DNA from: Vitis vinifera
Taxonomy: Eukaryota; Streptophyta; Magnoliopsida; Vitales; Vitaceae
Direction: 5' to 3'
Length of the DNA: 64,000 nt
NCBI RefSeq assembly: GCF_030704535.1
Contig: NC_081815.1
Coordinates: forward strand, 511,001 to 575,000
Shown in pieces: positions 60,322-64,000 of the stretch. The position numbers and the translations under genes are program-made. Position 1 is the stretch's first letter. Each line of letters begins with the position of its first letter. The notes under the pieces are model-generated. The model was not told where the DNA came from. It made no database searches and saw only the letters and a list, made by a program, of their open reading frames with translations.

Positions 60322-60458
60322 CACGTGTGGTATCGTCGCCCCACAGGCACGTGCCTTAGCCTTATCGCACCTGCTCGACGTAGAGTGGCGAGTAGAGAAT
60401 CGAGAATCAGGAGGAGTGTACTGGACGAAAACGCCAGATAATCTTGGCCTTACACGTG
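60322..60458. promoter_or_regulatory. Three CACGTG G-box/ABRE motifs
   Basis: CACGTG lies at 60322-60327 (in gccacgtgtgg), 60348-60353 (in ggcacgtgcc) and 60453-60458 (in acacgtgta). All are within 165 bp upstream of the TATA-like box of the gene at 60639. The first closely matches an abscisic-acid response element. bZIP and bHLH factors bind these sites, so control by abscisic acid, light or stress is likely (inference). Confidence 0.7.
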
Positions 60459-60484
60459 TACGTCGAATAATTTGATTAACTGGG

Positions 60485-60492
60485 TATAAAAT
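60485..60492 (+). promoter_or_regulatory. Probable TATA box of the 60.6-kb gene
   Basis: The sequence tataaaat lies about 150 bp before the ATG at 60639 and just downstream of three G-boxes. Confidence 0.55.
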
Positions 60493-60638
60493 TTGGATCT
60501 AACTTGGCATCTGACTCTCGATTCCGGGCATCTACATTTAGATCCCCTCTCTCCAATCAAATCTAGCGGTTTATATTCACTCCCCCTTGTCCATAAATTT
60601 CATTTGGCTGGTGGGCTGTTCCTAAACGCCGCAAAGCG

Positions 60639-61208
60639 ATGGCTGTGAAGGTACTGGATTATCCGCTTGATGCTCTAGCCTTCAACTATGTCAGCTTCGG
60701 ATTCTTCGCCCTAGTTAATAATTTATGGACATGGGTAGCCGTCGTCACCGCCGCCGTCAGTTTCTGGAGCATCAGAATCAGAGCCGCAGCTTCCGCCGGT
60801 GCTGTCTTATCGCCTCTCAAGTCGGAACCACCAGAGCTTCACGATCGGGAAACAGACGCTTCGTCAGCTCCGTCGACATTGAAGGAGGACCCAGCTCCCT
60901 CGACGGTTCCCGCGGTTGTGGCCGCCGGAGGCGGAGGAGTGACGAAAGGGAAGTTCACTGTGTATTACGAAAATGACCGGAAAAGCGACGGCGAGGTAGC
61001 ACTGGCCGGACCTTGGGCCGCCTCCGACTGTGACGTTGACGGAGACTGTGGAGAGTGGAGCCAGTGGTGGGAGGGAGTGATGAAGACGAGAATGGGGGAG
61101 TTGGGGTGGTACAGTTGCCAGGATCGGACGGTGCTGAATGGAAGCGTGGTGAGATTTTGGGACGGCCGTGGACGGAGACGTTCCGTCACAGGTGGACTTC
61201 TGTTGTAG
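60639..61208 (+). CDS. Membrane-anchored plant protein of unknown function
   Basis: This is a single-exon frame of 189 residues in GC-rich sequence with a proper promoter. The N-terminus MAVKVLDYPLDALAFNYVSF leads into one or two hydrophobic segments (about 15-50, including FALVNNLWTWVAVVTAAVSF). A Ser/Pro/Glu-rich linker follows (about 55-100). A compact C-terminal domain then carries GKFTVYYENDRKSDGEV, EWSQWWEGVMKTRMGELGWY, and DRTVLNGSVVRFWDGR. The C-terminal motifs look like a conserved plant-specific domain I have seen in uncharacterised membrane proteins, but I cannot name it. Single-exon structure, codon composition and upstream elements argue for a real gene. Overlapping frames on both strands (60725-60976, 60965-61189, 61055-61363) are shadows. 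A probable aataaa signal lies near 61231. Confidence 0.82.
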   Translation: MAVKVLDYPLDALAFNYVSFGFFALVNNLWTWVAVVTAAVSFWSIRIRAAASAGAVLSPLKSEPPELHDRETDASSAPSTLKEDPAPSTVPAVVAAGGGGVTKGKFTVYYENDRKSDGEVALAGPWAASDCDVDGDCGEWSQWWEGVMKTRMGELGWYSCQDRTVLNGSVVRFWDGRGRRRSVTGGLLL

Positions 61209-61379
61209 TTGTGGTGTATAATGTCGAAGACAATAAATTATTAAATTGTGTATATACCATGGTTGATGAAGGAATTAAAGTTGCAATTTTGCCGTCTTTC
61301 TTTTATCAAATAAAAAACATATGTCATCATCATCAGTTAATGCGGTTGCTGAAAATTTGTTAACTGCGTGGTGATTGAT

Positions 61380-64000
61380 GGCAACACAGAATGTAATCAG
61401 ACCCAATTATCTTGGCCACCATGACACTCGAGATACTGCACACAGGATTTCCAAAATTTCCAAAACATTCTCCCTTTTGGAGATGATCGTTGGAAACCCT
61501 ATCCAAAAAAATATTTGAAAATATATCAAAATTATTCCTAAAAAAAAAAAAACATGTTTTTTTGCTTAAATGATTAATTCTAGATATGTTTTAAAAAATA
61601 ATTTTTATTTTAAAAAATATAAAATTATTTTCAAGCAAATTTACTAAACAAGTACAAGAATAAAAGGGAAATGTCAAGATATTGTAATTCTATAAGGGAT
61701 TCATATTCAATTTTCATCTTCCCTATATGTTAGAGTTTAATACGGAGTATGAAAAATTAAAATGAATTTTAAGTAATATATATATGACCTAAATCAAAAT
61801 ATAAGTAAATAAGACCATTTTGTCTATCAGTGAAAGTTGAAAATGAAAATTCTTTGAAACTCTAAAATAAAATGGAATGGAATTTTTTTTTCTTTTTTTT
61901 TTTTTAAATCAGAAAGAAAGTTAAAACATACTTGCCTTTCTGATATTGCAATTCATCTTTATTTTTACTTTTACTCTTAATTATTATCCCTCAACCAAGG
62001 CAACCACCTGCCAAAGAATTGAATACCCATGAGACAGACACCAGCATTCCCACCATAAATATTGGATATAGACGTGGGTGTGTCGTTGTTACTTGCAAGC
62101 CCAAGAAGAAATGGGAAAAGAAGCGGTGGGTGTGAGATTTTCCAAAGGCTTAATGTGGTGGTTGGGCTTGCTAGCTAGGAACGAGGCATTTAATACTATT
62201 AATTATTCAAATTTATGACCGGAATGGTTGAGGCCAATGGGAAGTGGGAACCTTCATTTTTCAGGCCTATTCCCATTGTCACGAGAAACACATTCTGTGT
62301 CAAAATTCAAAATGGGGAAGAGGTCGCCTTCCAAGTTCCAATCCTCTCTTCCCATCTCCAAGTCGTATGCCATTATTTCCACGCTACGGGTCAATGAAAA
62401 ACTCTTTTAACAACCCTATTTAATTATCGAGGGTTCTCCACAAATCTCACTTTCATACGTGTGGGGTAAGACCTAATTATAATATAAAGATTATGACTAA
62501 GATTCGGAAATAAATGGATTCGAATAATGTGACATTAAATGATGTGCATCTCATGATCCTATTTCTTCCCTTCTGAATGACCTCTTCAATTTTTTTTCAT
62601 ATATTCACATTTTCAGGATCATTAATGGGTGAATAAAAAATTTAGATCAAAGTTAACTATTTGATCATATGTAAGAAATGTTGTCATAAAAAATGAAAAA
62701 AATATCTCATATTGGAAGTTTTCTAGTTGAAAGATGATTAGAAGCATTCAGTTTACTTGGAAGTAAATACTAAATACGGCCTTGGACTTGGGCCCATATC
62801 TGCATATTGGATTCAGCTACCTTTGAAATACATGAGTTGGAGTTGTTGAAAGTAGAGCTTGTCACTACCCGCCTATGTATCTCAAGGAGTTCACTGAAGG
62901 TATAGTCCATTATGGAAATTCCACATGTAGAGTACAATGAAGAAATTCGTAGCTAAAAGATTTCTAAACTTCAAAATGATAGACTCTAAGGCAATCAGAA
63001 GTCAAATTGGGTTTATCTTAGGTTGAGGGGAGATGAGTTTCGTGTGATAGTTATAACAAGAGGCTACTTAAGTAAGAAATACCTAATTCTTTTGTGCAAA
63101 AAGACTTGAAAATGGGGTTTCAAGAAAGACATGGGAGAAACTAATATTTGATGTACTATTGTTTTATTTTAATGAAAAATGCAAAAAAAAAAAAGGTTAA
63201 AAATTTTAAGAGTCAATGAGGTTCAAATGTTGAGAAAATGGAAAAGAATGGTTCCAAACATACTTAGAAGAGTTGTACTAAGCATAGATACTAGAGGAAC
63301 TATGACATGAAGAGTATAGGAAACTTGAGGTGATTTTTGTAGCTTGGTTGAGTTGGAGTTGAGGACTTGGAGCCTTAGTGCAGAGGCTTGAGCTCACATA
63401 CACACAAACCCAATCGAGGTATTTAGTTAACCTAGGCTCAAATATATATAGTTAACCATTTACAAGTGAATGAGAAATTAAAATGAAAGCAACCTACGTG
63501 ATCATAAAGAAATGTGGTTATAAAAAAAAAAAAAAAAAAGTGATACCATATCAAAAGTCTAACTAGAATATTGTTTTTTAAGTATTTAGTGAACTTATAA
63601 GCAAACTTAGACTCACATATGCCTAAGCCAAATCAAAAAGTTAATAACTAATATGAGGGTAATTAGATATAATGATTACAATTTCATATCTTAAGATATA
63701 ACAAACAACTAAATTAGATACCCTTCATATTTTAGAACATGACAAACACCCTTATATAACATACTAAATCAAACACTCCCCTTCATATCTTAAGACATAA
63801 TGGACGCTGCATCATATCTTAAAACATAATAAGCACCCTTTCATATTTTAAGACAATATAAAATTGCATCATACATCCCTTTGAATCACATCCTTTTGTG
63901 TCTTACAACATAAGAGACAAGACATCATCTATCTTCCTTTTAAACAACCTCATATTTTATTTTAATACATAACCAACAATTAAATCAACATCTCTTCATT
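61380..64000. other. Intergenic, no supported gene
   Basis: This is AT-rich DNA without a recognisable coding frame. The two 60-codon frames near 62.2-62.4 kb overlap in different phases and have no domain. The last 300 bases hold the degenerate repeat listed separately. Confidence 0.55.
63685..63990. repeat. Degenerate short repeat, catatcttaagacataa
   Basis: The phrase tcatatcttaagacataa, with variants such as catattttagaacatgac, recurs about every 25-50 bp, each time followed by something like caaacacc or ggacgc. At least six copies are visible. The array runs off the right edge of the window or fades there. Its nature is unknown. Confidence 0.65.

Noticed and set aside
1-64000. tRNA, rRNA, CRISPR or bacterial operon features
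   Set aside because: I scanned for TTCGA-type tRNA loops, rRNA-like stretches and regularly spaced identical repeats with unique spacers. None was found; the regular arrays are ordinary plant minisatellites.

Overview
This is nuclear DNA from a dicot flowering plant. The genes are split by long AT-rich introns, and the spaces between them hold MITEs, a hAT-type element, truncated LINE copies and minisatellites. Gene structures, intron sizes and repeat style fit a woody dicot such as grapevine (Vitis). That species guess is my inference from general familiarity; no search was run.

Layout. 0-6.3 kb is non-genic, with a ~135-bp minisatellite at 3.6-4.4 kb. An intronless SAUR gene of the SAUR76/77/78 type is at 6.4 kb (+). 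A four-exon pectin methylesterase without an inhibitor pro-domain is at 11.5-13.8 kb (+). Non-genic, repeat-rich DNA fills 13.9-17.7 kb. A second SAUR gene, unusual in having a coding intron, is at 17.8-18.7 kb (-). A mitochondrial adrenodoxin-type ferredoxin (MFDX) with seven coding exons is at 24.4-27.5 kb (+), and its leader probably starts near 22 kb. From 32.2 to 47.9 kb there is a gene-dense block: an RBOHE-type NADPH oxidase (14 exons, +); a small membrane protein of tail-anchored shape (2 exons, -); chloroplast peroxiredoxin Q (4 exons, +); and an FMO1-type flavin monooxygenase (5 exons, -). 48-60 kb is non-genic and holds duplications and a 1-kb non-autonomous hAT element with perfect target-site duplications. 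One intronless gene for a membrane-anchored protein of unknown function is at 60.6 kb (+). 61.4-64 kb is non-genic.

How the genes relate. RBOHE makes apoplastic superoxide, PrxQ removes peroxides in the chloroplast, FMO1 makes the systemic-immunity signal N-hydroxypipecolate, and MFDX supplies electrons for mitochondrial Fe-S cluster and biotin synthesis. They share a redox or immune theme, but plant neighbours of this kind are usually independent. I saw no operon-like or biosynthetic-cluster logic and no clear evidence of an undescribed system. The exon models below were built by hand from splice consensus, unbroken reading frame and remembered family sequences. All seven protein-family models close in frame.
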